A stretch of DNA of 64,000 nt from Arcobacter arenosus (GTDB lineage: Bacteria > Campylobacterota > Campylobacteria > Campylobacterales > Arcobacteraceae): contig NZ_VANU01000008.1 in assembly GCF_005771535.1 (NCBI RefSeq), positions 60,291-124,290 of the forward strand, written 5' to 3'. The number at the start of each line of letters is the position of its first letter. The stretch's first letter is position 1. Shown piece after piece: positions 1 through 8,785 of this stretch. A program made the position numbers and the translations under genes. The notes below the pieces were generated by a model. It was not told the DNA's origin, did no database searches, and saw only the letters and a program-made list of their open reading frames with translations.

Positions 1-2
1 AT

Positions 3-1685
3 TCTCAAGAAAGTGAAAATATTATTGATAAAGCAGGAAATCTAGTTAATAGTGTAGTTAATGATGCAAAAGAGATTGTAGTAAACAATCTTGAAGATAT
101 TAAACAAATTGAAGAGGAAAAAAGACTACAAGAAGAAGCTGAAAAGCTAAAAAAAGAGGAAGAAGAAAAAAAGCTATTAAGAGAAGTTAAAATCAAAGAT
201 ATGCAAAAAAGAATTGCTTTAATTGATGAGCAATTAAAAGATAATATCTTACTAAAAAGATATAACAATTACGATGCATATAGAAAAATTTCAGAAGAAT
301 TAATTCGCTTAAAAAAGAGTTTAACTACTATAAATGAAAAAAGTGCAGATCAGGTTTATCATTTAAATAATAAAATTAGAATCAAAGAAAACGAATTAGA
401 ACTTATTTCAGAATATAAAGGTTCGCCAATAGGTTCTTTAATTGACCCTCCTGAAATTGATAATTATGAAGTTATCACAAACCCATTTGGGATATTAAAT
501 GCACTATCTTATATTAAAAAACTAGAAAACAACAAAAAAGACTTTTTGTCTGTTGAAACTAGAGTTAAAGAGCTTACAAATCTTTTAGAAGAAAAGCTTT
601 TTGTATATTTAGACCTTTATAATATCGATCCAAAGCCAGAGTATAAAGAAGAGTTAGAGTTTCTAGAAAAAGAGAAAAAAGACTTTAATATGGTTTTAGA
701 GATTGTATCAACAACTGAAGAGGTTTATACAAGAAAGATAGAACAAGTTATTTTAGAAACAAAAAGTCAAATTTCAGAACAAATTGAAAAGATATTTAAT
801 CTTGGATTGATAATCGTGATTTTATTTTTTGTTGCTTTTTTAATTAAACTTGCACTTAAAAAATATTTTTCTCAAAACGAAAATTACTATATGACAAACA
901 AAATCATAAACTTTACTGTTGTATTTTTTGTTTTGATTGTTTTACTTTTTTCTTATATCGATAATGTTTCATACATAGTAACAATCCTTGGATTTGCATC
1001 TGCGGGTATTGCTATTGCTTTAAAAGACTGGTTTATGTCTATTTTTGGATGGCTTGTTATTGTAACTTCTGGGTCAATTTCCGTGGGAGATAGAATCAAA
1101 GTTACTAGAGATGGACAACAAGTTGTAGGTGATGTACTTGATATTTCATTATTTAAAATGACAATTAGAGAAGATATCACTTATACTTCATATAGAGTTA
1201 ATAGAAGAACAGGAAGAATTTTCTTTATTCCAAATAACTATATTTTTTCAGAAATGATTGCAAACTATACTCACTCAGGATTAAGAACAGTTTGGGATGG
1301 AATTGATATTGCTATTACTTTTGATTCAAATCATAAAAAAGCACAAAATATTGTAAAAAATATCTTAAAACACTATTCAAAAGGGTATACAGATATTACT
1401 AGAAAACAACTTTCAAAAATGAGAAGTAAATACCAATTAAGAGCAACAGGGGTTGAACCTAGAGTTTATACTTTTGCTGAGCCATATGGTATTGTAATTT
1501 CAGGATGGTATCTAACAAACTCATATTCAGCATTAGTTTTAAGAAGTACAATGTCTCCTGAGATTATTGAAGCATTTTTAAAAGAAGATGATATAACAAT
1601 TGCATACCCAACTCAAACAGTAAATACTACTGGTGGTAATCAAAACTTTAGAGTTCCACCTGCTGATTTACCTGAGGTGCCATAG
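3..1685 (+). CDS. MscS-family mechanosensitive ion channel, 5'-truncated by window edge
   Basis: The reading frame is open from base 3 with no stop, so the true start lies before the window. About the first 100 visible residues are rich in Lys and Glu and look like a coiled coil. Three hydrophobic segments follow near visible residues 263-284, 298-319 and 323-358. The last contains GFASAGIAIALKDW and then a Gly-rich run, which resembles the pore-lining third helix of MscS and the start of its beta domain. It is a membrane channel that opens under membrane tension. Its stop codon abuts the mtaB start, so the two are probably cotranscribed. The long N-terminal extension makes it larger than E. 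coli MscS. Confidence 0.8.
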   Translation, partial: SQESENIIDKAGNLVNSVVNDAKEIVVNNLEDIKQIEEEKRLQEEAEKLKKEEEEKKLLREVKIKDMQKRIALIDEQLKDNILLKRYNNYDAYRKISEELIRLKKSLTTINEKSADQVYHLNNKIRIKENELELISEYKGSPIGSLIDPPEIDNYEVITNPFGILNALSYIKKLENNKKDFLSVETRVKELTNLLEEKLFVYLDLYNIDPKPEYKEELEFLEKEKKDFNMVLEIVSTTEEVYTRKIEQVILETKSQISEQIEKIFNLGLIIVILFFVAFLIKLALKKYFSQNENYYMTNKIINFTVVFFVLIVLLFSYIDNVSYIVTILGFASAGIAIALKDWFMSIFGWLVIVTSGSISVGDRIKVTRDGQQVVGDVLDISLFKMTIREDITYTSYRVNRRTGRIFFIPNNYIFSEMIANYTHSGLRTVWDGIDIAITFDSNHKKAQNIVKNILKHYSKGYTDITRKQLSKMRSKYQLRATGVEPRVYTFAEPYGIVISGWYLTNSYSALVLRSTMSPEIIEAFLKEDDITIAYPTQTVNTTGGNQNFRVPPADLPEVP

Positions 1686-2954
1686 ATGAATTTTTCAACA
1701 AATAAACAAAAAGTTTTTTTTAAAACCTTTGGATGTAGAACAAATGTATTTGATACTCAAGTTATGATGAGTAATCTAAAAGATTTTGAAGTAACACAAG
1801 ATGAAAAAGAAGCTGATATAGTTGTAATTAACTCTTGTACCGTTACAAATAGTGCAGATAGCACAGCACGTGGTTATATAAATTCACTAAATAAATTTGA
1901 TAAACCTCCAAGGGTTGTTTTTACAGGATGTGGTGTTTGGACAAAGGGTGAGGGACTTTTTAAAGAAGAAAAGATAGATTCCCTATTTGGGCACTCTGAA
2001 AAAGAAAAAATCAATGACTTACTTAAAAATGAAGAAAGATTTTTTGATGCCGGTGATTTAGAACATATTGATGATACTATTGTTGAAGAGTTTATTGGGA
2101 AAAGTAGGGCATTTATCAAAATCCAAGAGGGATGTGACTTTAGATGTTCATATTGTATTATTCCTTATGTAAGAGGTGATGCAAGATCTTACAAAGAAGA
2201 CAAGATTTTAGAACAAATAGAAAAACTAGCATCAAATGGTTTTGGTGAGTTTATTCTAACTGGTACAAATGTAGGAAGCTATGGTAAAAAACAACATACT
2301 TCTTTAGCTAAACTTCTTAAGAAAATGTCACAAATTAAAGGTGTTAGAAGAATAAGAATGGGAAGTATTGAGCCTATTCAAATTGATGATGAGTTTAAAG
2401 AGATTATAAATGAGCCATTTATGGCAAAACACCTTCACATTGCACTTCAACACACATCAAAAGAGATGTTAAAAATTATGAACAGAAGAAATAAGGTTTT
2501 ATCAGACCTTGAACTTTTTGAATTTTTAAGGGACAATGGATATGCTTTAGGAACAGACTTTATTGTAGGACATCCAGGGGAAACAGATAAGTTATGGAAA
2601 GAAGCAGTTGAAAATCTTCATAAATTTCCTTTAACTCATGTACATGCCTTTACATACTCAAAAAGAGATGGAACTCCTAGTGCAACAATGAAAGATATTG
2701 TAAGAGGTGATATTGCAAAAGAGCGATACAATGAACTTGTATCAATAATTGATGACAAAAATTATCAGTTTAGAAAAAACAATAAAACTACTTTAGAAGT
2801 TCTAATTGAATCTGAGAAAAATGGTAAATATGTAGGCTTAGACCAACATTTTAATCAAATAGAAGTAAATTCAACTGCAGATTTAGTAGGGGATTGGATT
2901 TTTATTGATGACTATGAAGCAAGGCAGGATAAAAATGTCGCAGAATTTAAATAA
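1686..2954 (+). CDS. mtaB: tRNA t6A37 methylthiotransferase MtaB
   Basis: This 422-residue radical SAM enzyme would add a methylthio group to t6A at position 37 of ANN-decoding tRNAs. The N-terminal UPF0004 domain begins FFKTFGCRTN and has further cysteines (NSCTVT, TGCGVW) for the auxiliary 4Fe-4S cluster. The radical SAM motif is CDFRCSYC near residue 151, followed by IIPYVRG. This arrangement separates MtaB and MiaB-type enzymes from other radical SAM proteins. MiaB or RimO are alternatives, but the length, the start and the GCRTN motif favour MtaB. The ATG directly follows the stop of the MscS gene, and the gene overlaps the next one by 20 bases. Confidence 0.88.
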   Translation: MNFSTNKQKVFFKTFGCRTNVFDTQVMMSNLKDFEVTQDEKEADIVVINSCTVTNSADSTARGYINSLNKFDKPPRVVFTGCGVWTKGEGLFKEEKIDSLFGHSEKEKINDLLKNEERFFDAGDLEHIDDTIVEEFIGKSRAFIKIQEGCDFRCSYCIIPYVRGDARSYKEDKILEQIEKLASNGFGEFILTGTNVGSYGKKQHTSLAKLLKKMSQIKGVRRIRMGSIEPIQIDDEFKEIINEPFMAKHLHIALQHTSKEMLKIMNRRNKVLSDLELFEFLRDNGYALGTDFIVGHPGETDKLWKEAVENLHKFPLTHVHAFTYSKRDGTPSATMKDIVRGDIAKERYNELVSIIDDKNYQFRKNNKTTLEVLIESEKNGKYVGLDQHFNQIEVNSTADLVGDWIFIDDYEARQDKNVAEFK

Positions 2955-4398
2955 AAACAAACTTGATAAAAACATAAAACTAATGGGGCTTTCAGCCATA
3001 GTTTTATTAGTACTTTTTTTATATACACTTTATAAAAGTAGTGAGCACATACAACAAAGTTCTTATTACTTTGGAATAATCTTTTTACTATTTCTTTTAG
3101 CTTTTGCAATATTTGCAAGGCTAAAACAAGATAAAATTCAAAAATTTTTAAATAAAACAAAAACTAATAACAATAGTTTTTCAAATCAACTTGAAACTGC
3201 TCAAGAATCACAAGAGGAGATTAGTTCAAATATTACAGCAGTATCTTCAAATACAACATTTAAAGATGTAGCTGGAATCTCTGAGGTTAAAGGTGAGCTT
3301 GAGGAGATTGTTGATTTTTTAAACAACCCAAGTAAATATATGCAATTTGGTGTTAAATTACCAAAGGGTGTATTATTAGTTGGACCTCCAGGTGTTGGTA
3401 AAACACTTATTGCAAGAGCTGTAGCTGGGGAAGCTGATGTTCCATTTTTTTATCAAAGTGGTGCTTCTTTTGTACAAATTTATGTTGGTATGGGTGCAAA
3501 AAAGGTGCGAGAACTTTTTATGAAAGCAAAAGCTTCTGCTCCTGCAATTGTATTTATTGATGAGATTGATGCTATTGGTAAACAAAGAGGTGGCAAAACG
3601 AATGATGAAAGGGAATCTACATTAAATGAACTTCTAACTCAAATGGATGGTTTTGATGGAGAATCTGGAGTTATTGTAATTGCTGCAACAAATAAAATAG
3701 AAGTATTAGATGAAGCCCTTTTAAGAGCAGGAAGATTTGATAGAAGAGTGTTTATTAAACTTCCAAATAAAAATGATAGAAAAAAGATTTTAGAGTTATA
3801 TTTAAAAAACAAACACTATGAATTTGATTTAGAAAAACTTGCTATAGATACAGCAGGTTTTAATTCTGCGGCACTATCAACTTTGATAAATGAAGCACTT
3901 TTAAATATGATTAAAAGAGATTCTAAAAATTTAGAATTAGAAGATATTGAAATTGCAAAACGAAAAATTGAGTTTGGTAAAAAAGAAACTCTTATTTTAG
4001 ATGACAAACAAAAAGAGATTTTAGCTATTTATCAAGCTAGTAAAGCCTTTATTTCAAAATCTAAAGTAGCACTTTTTGAAGAGGGGACTTCTAATATTGA
4101 TTCAGTTTATCCTTCTTTCAATGAATTACTTGAAAATATAAAAAGATATCTTGCAGGTACAATTGGTGTTGAAGTTATCAAAAAACAAAGATATGCAATA
4201 AATGACGAAGATATTAAAAAAGCTTATTCTTTAGCTGATTCAATTGTTACAAACCATAAAATGGCAAAAGATGCAAATGGTTTAATAGAAAAAGTTAGCA
4301 ACGAACTAAGAACAAATTTATCTGAGAATATTCAAGAGATTAATAGACTAAAAGAGATTATTCTTAAAAATGAGGTTATAACTCAAGATGACCTTTAA
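2935..4398 (+). CDS. FtsH-like membrane AAA+ ATPase with degenerate protease site
   Basis: I chose ATG 2935 because an AGGCAGGA run lies just upstream; an earlier in-frame ATG at 2905 lies deeper inside mtaB. The 487-residue protein has two N-terminal membrane segments (about residues 16-35 and 43-62) and an AAA+ domain with Walker A GPPGVGKT (150-157), Walker B FIDE (207-210) and the second region of homology ending in RAGRFDRR. In FtsH the zinc-protease motif HEAGH would follow; here the aligned stretch reads AIYQASKAF (about residues 364-372), so both metal-binding histidines and the catalytic glutamate are missing. It probably remodels membrane proteins without cutting them. From memory, Helicobacter pylori HP0286 is a similar second FtsH-like protein in the same gene order. 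Confidence 0.85.
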   Translation: MSQNLNKNKLDKNIKLMGLSAIVLLVLFLYTLYKSSEHIQQSSYYFGIIFLLFLLAFAIFARLKQDKIQKFLNKTKTNNNSFSNQLETAQESQEEISSNITAVSSNTTFKDVAGISEVKGELEEIVDFLNNPSKYMQFGVKLPKGVLLVGPPGVGKTLIARAVAGEADVPFFYQSGASFVQIYVGMGAKKVRELFMKAKASAPAIVFIDEIDAIGKQRGGKTNDERESTLNELLTQMDGFDGESGVIVIAATNKIEVLDEALLRAGRFDRRVFIKLPNKNDRKKILELYLKNKHYEFDLEKLAIDTAGFNSAALSTLINEALLNMIKRDSKNLELEDIEIAKRKIEFGKKETLILDDKQKEILAIYQASKAFISKSKVALFEEGTSNIDSVYPSFNELLENIKRYLAGTIGVEVIKKQRYAINDEDIKKAYSLADSIVTNHKMAKDANGLIEKVSNELRTNLSENIQEINRLKEIILKNEVITQDDL

Positions 4399-4912
4399 AT
4401 ATTTTAGTGGTTTTTCTTTAGAAAAGGAAAGTGAACTTTTCAAAGAATATATAAATGAAAATGATTTTACAGTATGTGGCTTTTCATATGGAGCAATAAA
4501 AGCTTTTGAGGAAGTTTATAACAATACACAAAGAGTTGATACCTTACAACTTTTTTCACCTGCATTTTTTCAAACACAAGATAAAAGATTTAAAAGAACA
4601 CAATTGATGTTTTTTAAAAAAGATGAAAATACATATTGTGAAAACTTTTTAGAAAACATCTCTTTTCCATCGAATTTTGAAATGAAACATTTTTTTAAAA
4701 AAGGTTCTTATGAAGAGTTAGAAGAGCTTTTAAATTATGAATGGGATGAATCAAAACTTCAAGAGCTTATAAATAGGGGTGTTAAAATCGAAGTTTATTT
4801 AGGGGAAGAGGATAAAATATTTGATTCTTCAAAAGCTTGTGAGTTTTTTAGGAATCATGCAACAGTTTATTTTATAAAAAATGTTGGACATATATTAAAA
4901 GAAAAGGAATAA
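4388..4912 (+). CDS. bioV: Pimeloyl-ACP methyl ester esterase, BioV type
   Basis: This small 174-residue alpha/beta-hydrolase has a nucleophile elbow GFSYG (Ser33), candidate acids Asp142/Asp146 and a histidine in NVGHIL (His168). BioV removes the methyl ester from pimeloyl-ACP at the end of the pimelate stage of biotin synthesis. The opening FSGF with a following ESELF, the LFSPAFF stretch and the FKRTQLMFFKKD segment match my recollection of H. pylori BioV. The gene overlaps the FtsH-like gene by 11 bases, and mogA follows two bases after its stop. No other biotin gene is in the window, so the assignment rests on sequence resemblance; a generic esterase is the alternative. Confidence 0.72.
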   Translation: MTFKYFSGFSLEKESELFKEYINENDFTVCGFSYGAIKAFEEVYNNTQRVDTLQLFSPAFFQTQDKRFKRTQLMFFKKDENTYCENFLENISFPSNFEMKHFFKKGSYEELEELLNYEWDESKLQELINRGVKIEVYLGEEDKIFDSSKACEFFRNHATVYFIKNVGHILKEKE

Positions 4913-4914
4913 TA

Positions 4915-5445
4915 TTGATAGCAAAAATTGGAATTATAACAGCAAGTGATAGAGCAAGTAGAGGGGAATATGAAGATATCTCTGGACAAGCAATCATTGA
5001 TACTATGAATGACTATTTAACATCTCCTTGGGAACCAGTTTATAGATGTATTGAAGATGATCAAAAAACAATTGAAGATACAATGAAAGATTTAGTTGAT
5101 AATGAAGGTTGTTGTTTAGTTGTAACAACAGGTGGAACAGGACCAGCTGCAAGGGATGTTACTCCTGAAGCAACTGAAGCTGTATGTGATAGGATGATGC
5201 CAGGTTTTGGAGAACTTATGAGAGCAGAATCTCTTAAATTTGTTCCAACTGCAATTTTATCTAGACAAACAGCAGGACTTAGAGGAAGTTCTTTGATTGT
5301 AAATCTTCCAGGAAAACCAAAATCAATAAGAGAGTGTCTAGATGCAGTTTTCCCTGCAATACCTTATTGTATTGATTTGATGGAAGGGCCATTTTTAGAA
5401 TGTAACGAAGAGGTTATGAAACCTTTTAGACCAAAGAAAAAATAG
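4915..5445 (+). CDS. mogA: Molybdopterin adenylyltransferase MogA
   Basis: MogA adenylates molybdopterin before MoeA inserts molybdenum or tungsten. The 176-residue protein has the MoCF-fold signatures TTGGTGPAARDVTPEAT and NLPGKPKSI, and the usual MogA/MoaB length. The start is TTG at 4915 (TTGATAGCAAAA), two bases after bioV with GAAAAGGAA upstream as ribosome-binding site. Cofactor synthesis here serves the two formate dehydrogenases further along the window. MoaB is the close alternative, because the families share the fold. Confidence 0.87.
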   Translation: MIAKIGIITASDRASRGEYEDISGQAIIDTMNDYLTSPWEPVYRCIEDDQKTIEDTMKDLVDNEGCCLVVTTGGTGPAARDVTPEATEAVCDRMMPGFGELMRAESLKFVPTAILSRQTAGLRGSSLIVNLPGKPKSIRECLDAVFPAIPYCIDLMEGPFLECNEEVMKPFRPKKK

Positions 5446-5450
5446 TTAAT

Positions 5451-5479
5451 ACGAAATGTACAAAGGATGTACATTTCGT
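5451..5479. terminator. 11-bp perfect inverted repeat after mogA
   Basis: ACGAAATGTAC (5451-5461) is repeated in inverse as GTACATTTCGT (5469-5479) around a 7-base spacer. It lies five bases after the mogA stop, so it may end or stabilise the upstream transcript. There is no T-run directly after it on the plus strand, so a protein-binding palindrome for the downstream transporter gene is also possible. Confidence 0.45.
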
Positions 5480-5606
5480 GTAAAAAGAATGTAAGAAGTA
5501 GTAAAAAATAAAATATTTTATTAATTCTTTAATATATACTAAGAAAAATCTATTATTTTATCTTTTTTAATTTATAGTTATATATATACTATAAAAAGAG
5601 GTCAAA

Positions 5607-6941
5607 ATGAAAGGTATTTTTTTAGCATTAGTGATGGCTGTTGCCACTTTTTTAATTGCTGGTTTAGCTTTTAATACACAACATGCAACACTATTTGGAA
5701 TAATTGTATTCCTTGTAGCTTTATGGACAAATGAAGCTTTACCATTAGGAGTTGTATCTTTACTTCCTATAATACTATTTCCAAGTTTAGATATCATCAG
5801 TACAAATGCAACTGTTGCAAACTATTCAAAATCTACTATATTTTTATTTTTAGGTGGGTTTATGTTGGCTATTGCAACTCAAAAAACTGAACTTCATAAG
5901 TTTATTTCAAACAAACTTTTAACACTTTTTCCTAATACACCAAGGGGTGTTTTATTTTCATTATCAATTACAAGTGCTTTTTTAAGTTCTCTTATCTCAA
6001 ACACCACAACGGCACTTTTATTAATACCCATTGCGATGTTTTTAACAGATAATATAAAGTTAAAAATGAGACTAGTTTTAGCTATTGCCTATGGAGCAAG
6101 TATAGGAGGAATAGTTACACCAATTGGAACACCACCAAACTTAATTTTATTAGGATTTATGGAACAACATGCAATAGAAGCAATTCCATTTATAAAATGG
6201 ATGGTTTTAACAGGACCTTTAGCTCTAGCAATGTTAATAGTTGTACCTTTTGTGTTATCTTTAGGTGTTGAAGATTTATCTTTCGAAAAAGAATTGTCAG
6301 ATAATTTAAAGTTGACAGGTGAACAAAAGAGATTGATGTACATTTTAGGTTCTTTAGTTATTTTACTTTTAGTAAATTCAAAAATAGAACCATATTATTC
6401 AGGTTTAGGATTAAATGAAAAGGGAATTCTTCTTGGATATGGACTTTTGATGTTTATACCAAAAATTGGTTTTTTAACTTGGGATGATTCAAGAAAAATC
6501 CCATATGAAATCATTTTTCTTTTTGGTGCAGGGTTTTCAATTGCTGCAGCTTTCTCACAAACAGGACTTGCCTCTGAAATTGCAAACTATTTATTAGTTT
6601 TAACTGATTTACCAGTTATATTATTGATTTTAATAGTTGCTTCATTGATTACATTTACAACTGAGATTACCTCAAATACAGCTTTAATCTCAATTGCTTT
6701 ACCAATAATTTATTCTTTAAATGAAGTGGCAAATGTTGATATTACGCTTATTTTAATGGTTGCTACAATTTGTGCATCATATGCATTTATGCTTCCAATT
6801 GCTACACCACCAAATGCTATTGCAATGAGTAGTGGTGCAGTAAAAGTAAAAGATATGTCTAAATACGGAATTGTATTTAACATCGTAGGAATTATATTTG
6901 TTACAATAACTGCCCTTGTTTATTGGCAGTATATTTTATAA
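5607..6941 (+). CDS. DASS-family (SLC13) sodium:dicarboxylate/sulfate symporter
   Basis: This 444-residue, very hydrophobic protein carries the two SNT sodium/substrate motifs of the divalent anion:Na+ symporter family, one in the N half (LISNTTTALLL, about residue 131) and one in the C half (EITSNTALISIALP, about residue 352). Each half also has a Pro-rich TPIGTPPNLI or PIATPPNAIA element. It probably imports a C4-dicarboxylate or a related anion across the inner membrane. The substrate cannot be read from sequence. It stands alone behind its own ribosome-binding site AAAGAGGTC, about 160 bases from mogA, and converges on selB. Confidence 0.85.
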   Translation: MKGIFLALVMAVATFLIAGLAFNTQHATLFGIIVFLVALWTNEALPLGVVSLLPIILFPSLDIISTNATVANYSKSTIFLFLGGFMLAIATQKTELHKFISNKLLTLFPNTPRGVLFSLSITSAFLSSLISNTTTALLLIPIAMFLTDNIKLKMRLVLAIAYGASIGGIVTPIGTPPNLILLGFMEQHAIEAIPFIKWMVLTGPLALAMLIVVPFVLSLGVEDLSFEKELSDNLKLTGEQKRLMYILGSLVILLLVNSKIEPYYSGLGLNEKGILLGYGLLMFIPKIGFLTWDDSRKIPYEIIFLFGAGFSIAAAFSQTGLASEIANYLLVLTDLPVILLILIVASLITFTTEITSNTALISIALPIIYSLNEVANVDITLILMVATICASYAFMLPIATPPNAIAMSSGAVKVKDMSKYGIVFNIVGIIFVTITALVYWQYIL

Positions 6942-6943
6942 AA

Positions 6944-8785
6944 TTAAAAAGAGGTGGTAGTAAAAACTCTCTTATTACCATCTTTTTTAATTTGTGAGAA
7001 ATTGTCCAAATAATCTAAATATGTAATTAGATATTTTCTACTTAGTGGAAATTTATCTTTAAAGTTTTGGATATCAATATATCCATCTGTTGTGATTATA
7101 TTTTTCATAACTTTTACAATATCTGTTAAAACTCTACTATGAACAAAAAGATTATGTTGTAATCTTACAACAGCTTTTTTAGCACATAAAGACTTTAAAA
7201 TATCATCACCAGTTTTTCTATCTAAATCCATCTCATCATAGATATTATATGGAGCAGTAGGTGTTAATCCTTCCTCCTCAAGTCTTTGCAAGATTATCTC
7301 TTCTAACGAGTTTTTAATATCGATTTTTATATTTTTATTTTTATATAAATTTCCATCTTTTTCTAAGAAATTTTCTTCTAGTAGTTGATTTAAAGCTAAA
7401 TCAATAAAACTTTCACTTGCCCATTTCATTTTTAGAGCTAATGATGAATTTGAAAGTAGGGCAAATTGATTTTTTCTATATATTTGTTTTATTATATCAA
7501 CTATTTTTTCTTTTGTCTCAATTGGATAAAGAACTAAAGCTTTTTCATCAATAAAACAATTATCTAAACCTTTTGCATACGCTAAAGCCTTTTCATGACT
7601 TAAGGCAAATCTTTGAGCTGATGAGATTAAACCTAAACCTTTTCTATGGGCATTTAATAGTACTTTGTAAGCCTCTTTAATATCTTCTTTTTCCAAAAGT
7701 TCTAGAAGTTGTAGTTTTTGAGATTTTTTCATGGGGTCAATTACTGGATTTAAAACTTTTCCCCCTGCAATTGTTTGATTCCCTTGTCTAATAATAAGTT
7801 TTTCTTTATATATTGAAAAAATATCTTCATTAAGTCTTAATATTGCAAAACCATTTTCTGCTTCATTTTGGTTATTAAATAAAAGTGTTTTACCCTCAAC
7901 TTTTTTTGAACCTATAAAAATTGAGTAGTTTTGATTATGTTTAAGTTTTTTCCCCTTTAAGGCTCTAAAAGAGATATCGACACTATTAAATCCTCTTAAA
8001 AAACCTTTTTTAGAAATCAAAAAACCTTTTTTAATTTCGCTAGATTTTACACCAGCAAGATTTATTGCTGTTCTATTTGAGATATTTGAAACTTCTGTAT
8101 TAATTCCATGTACTTGAAGGTTTTTTATTTTTACATCTTTTTTTATATCACAAATAAAAACTTTTTCATTAACTTCAATTGGTTTACCTAAAACAGTTCC
8201 TGTTACAATTGTTCCAGCCCCTGGTGCAGAAAAAATTCTATCAACATAATATCTAAAGAAATTCTCTTCAACTTTTGTATTGGCATTTAGTGTAAAAAGT
8301 TTCTCTTTTAATTCATCAATAGAGTTTTCATCATAAATTGAAACAGCAGTAGTAAAAAGAATATTAAAATCAAACTCTTTTACAAATGATTCAATCTCTT
8401 CAACAATTTTTGGAAGTTCCTGTTCTTCAACTAAATCTTTTTTTGTAATAGTTAATATTGCATTTTTTACACCTAAAAGATTTAAAATCTCCAAATGCTC
8501 AATAGTTTGAGGCATAATCTTTTCTGAAGCACTAACAACAATCATAACACAATCAAATGAGAAAGCACCAGCAATCATATTTTTAACAAGTTTTTCATGC
8601 CCTGGTACATCAATAAATGCAATATTTTGTGTTTCATTACTTAGATTTGAAAAGCTTAAATCAATAGTTATTCCTCTTTGTTTTTCCTCATTAGTACTAT
8701 CACCTTCATAACCATTTAAAGCCTTGATTAAAGCTGTTTTACCATGGTCAATATGTCCGCAAGTTCCAATTATGTAATTATTCAT
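6944..8785 (-). CDS. selB: Selenocysteine-specific elongation factor SelB
   Basis: SelB brings Sec-tRNA to UGA codons marked by a SECIS hairpin. The 613-residue protein opens with the GTPase P-loop GTCGHIDHGKTALI and has the DVPGHEKLVKNM switch and TKKD nucleotide-specificity motif of translational GTPases. The remaining 400 or so residues hold the EF-Tu-like beta domains and C-terminal winged helices that grip the SECIS. The length matches bacterial SelB. It overlaps selA by eight bases and is translated after it. Four Sec-coding genes in this window would use it. Confidence 0.96.
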   Translation of the reverse strand: MNNYIIGTCGHIDHGKTALIKALNGYEGDSTNEEKQRGITIDLSFSNLSNETQNIAFIDVPGHEKLVKNMIAGAFSFDCVMIVVSASEKIMPQTIEHLEILNLLGVKNAILTITKKDLVEEQELPKIVEEIESFVKEFDFNILFTTAVSIYDENSIDELKEKLFTLNANTKVEENFFRYYVDRIFSAPGAGTIVTGTVLGKPIEVNEKVFICDIKKDVKIKNLQVHGINTEVSNISNRTAINLAGVKSSEIKKGFLISKKGFLRGFNSVDISFRALKGKKLKHNQNYSIFIGSKKVEGKTLLFNNQNEAENGFAILRLNEDIFSIYKEKLIIRQGNQTIAGGKVLNPVIDPMKKSQKLQLLELLEKEDIKEAYKVLLNAHRKGLGLISSAQRFALSHEKALAYAKGLDNCFIDEKALVLYPIETKEKIVDIIKQIYRKNQFALLSNSSLALKMKWASESFIDLALNQLLEENFLEKDGNLYKNKNIKIDIKNSLEEIILQRLEEEGLTPTAPYNIYDEMDLDRKTGDDILKSLCAKKAVVRLQHNLFVHSRVLTDIVKVMKNIITTDGYIDIQNFKDKFPLSRKYLITYLDYLDNFSQIKKDGNKRVFTTTSF

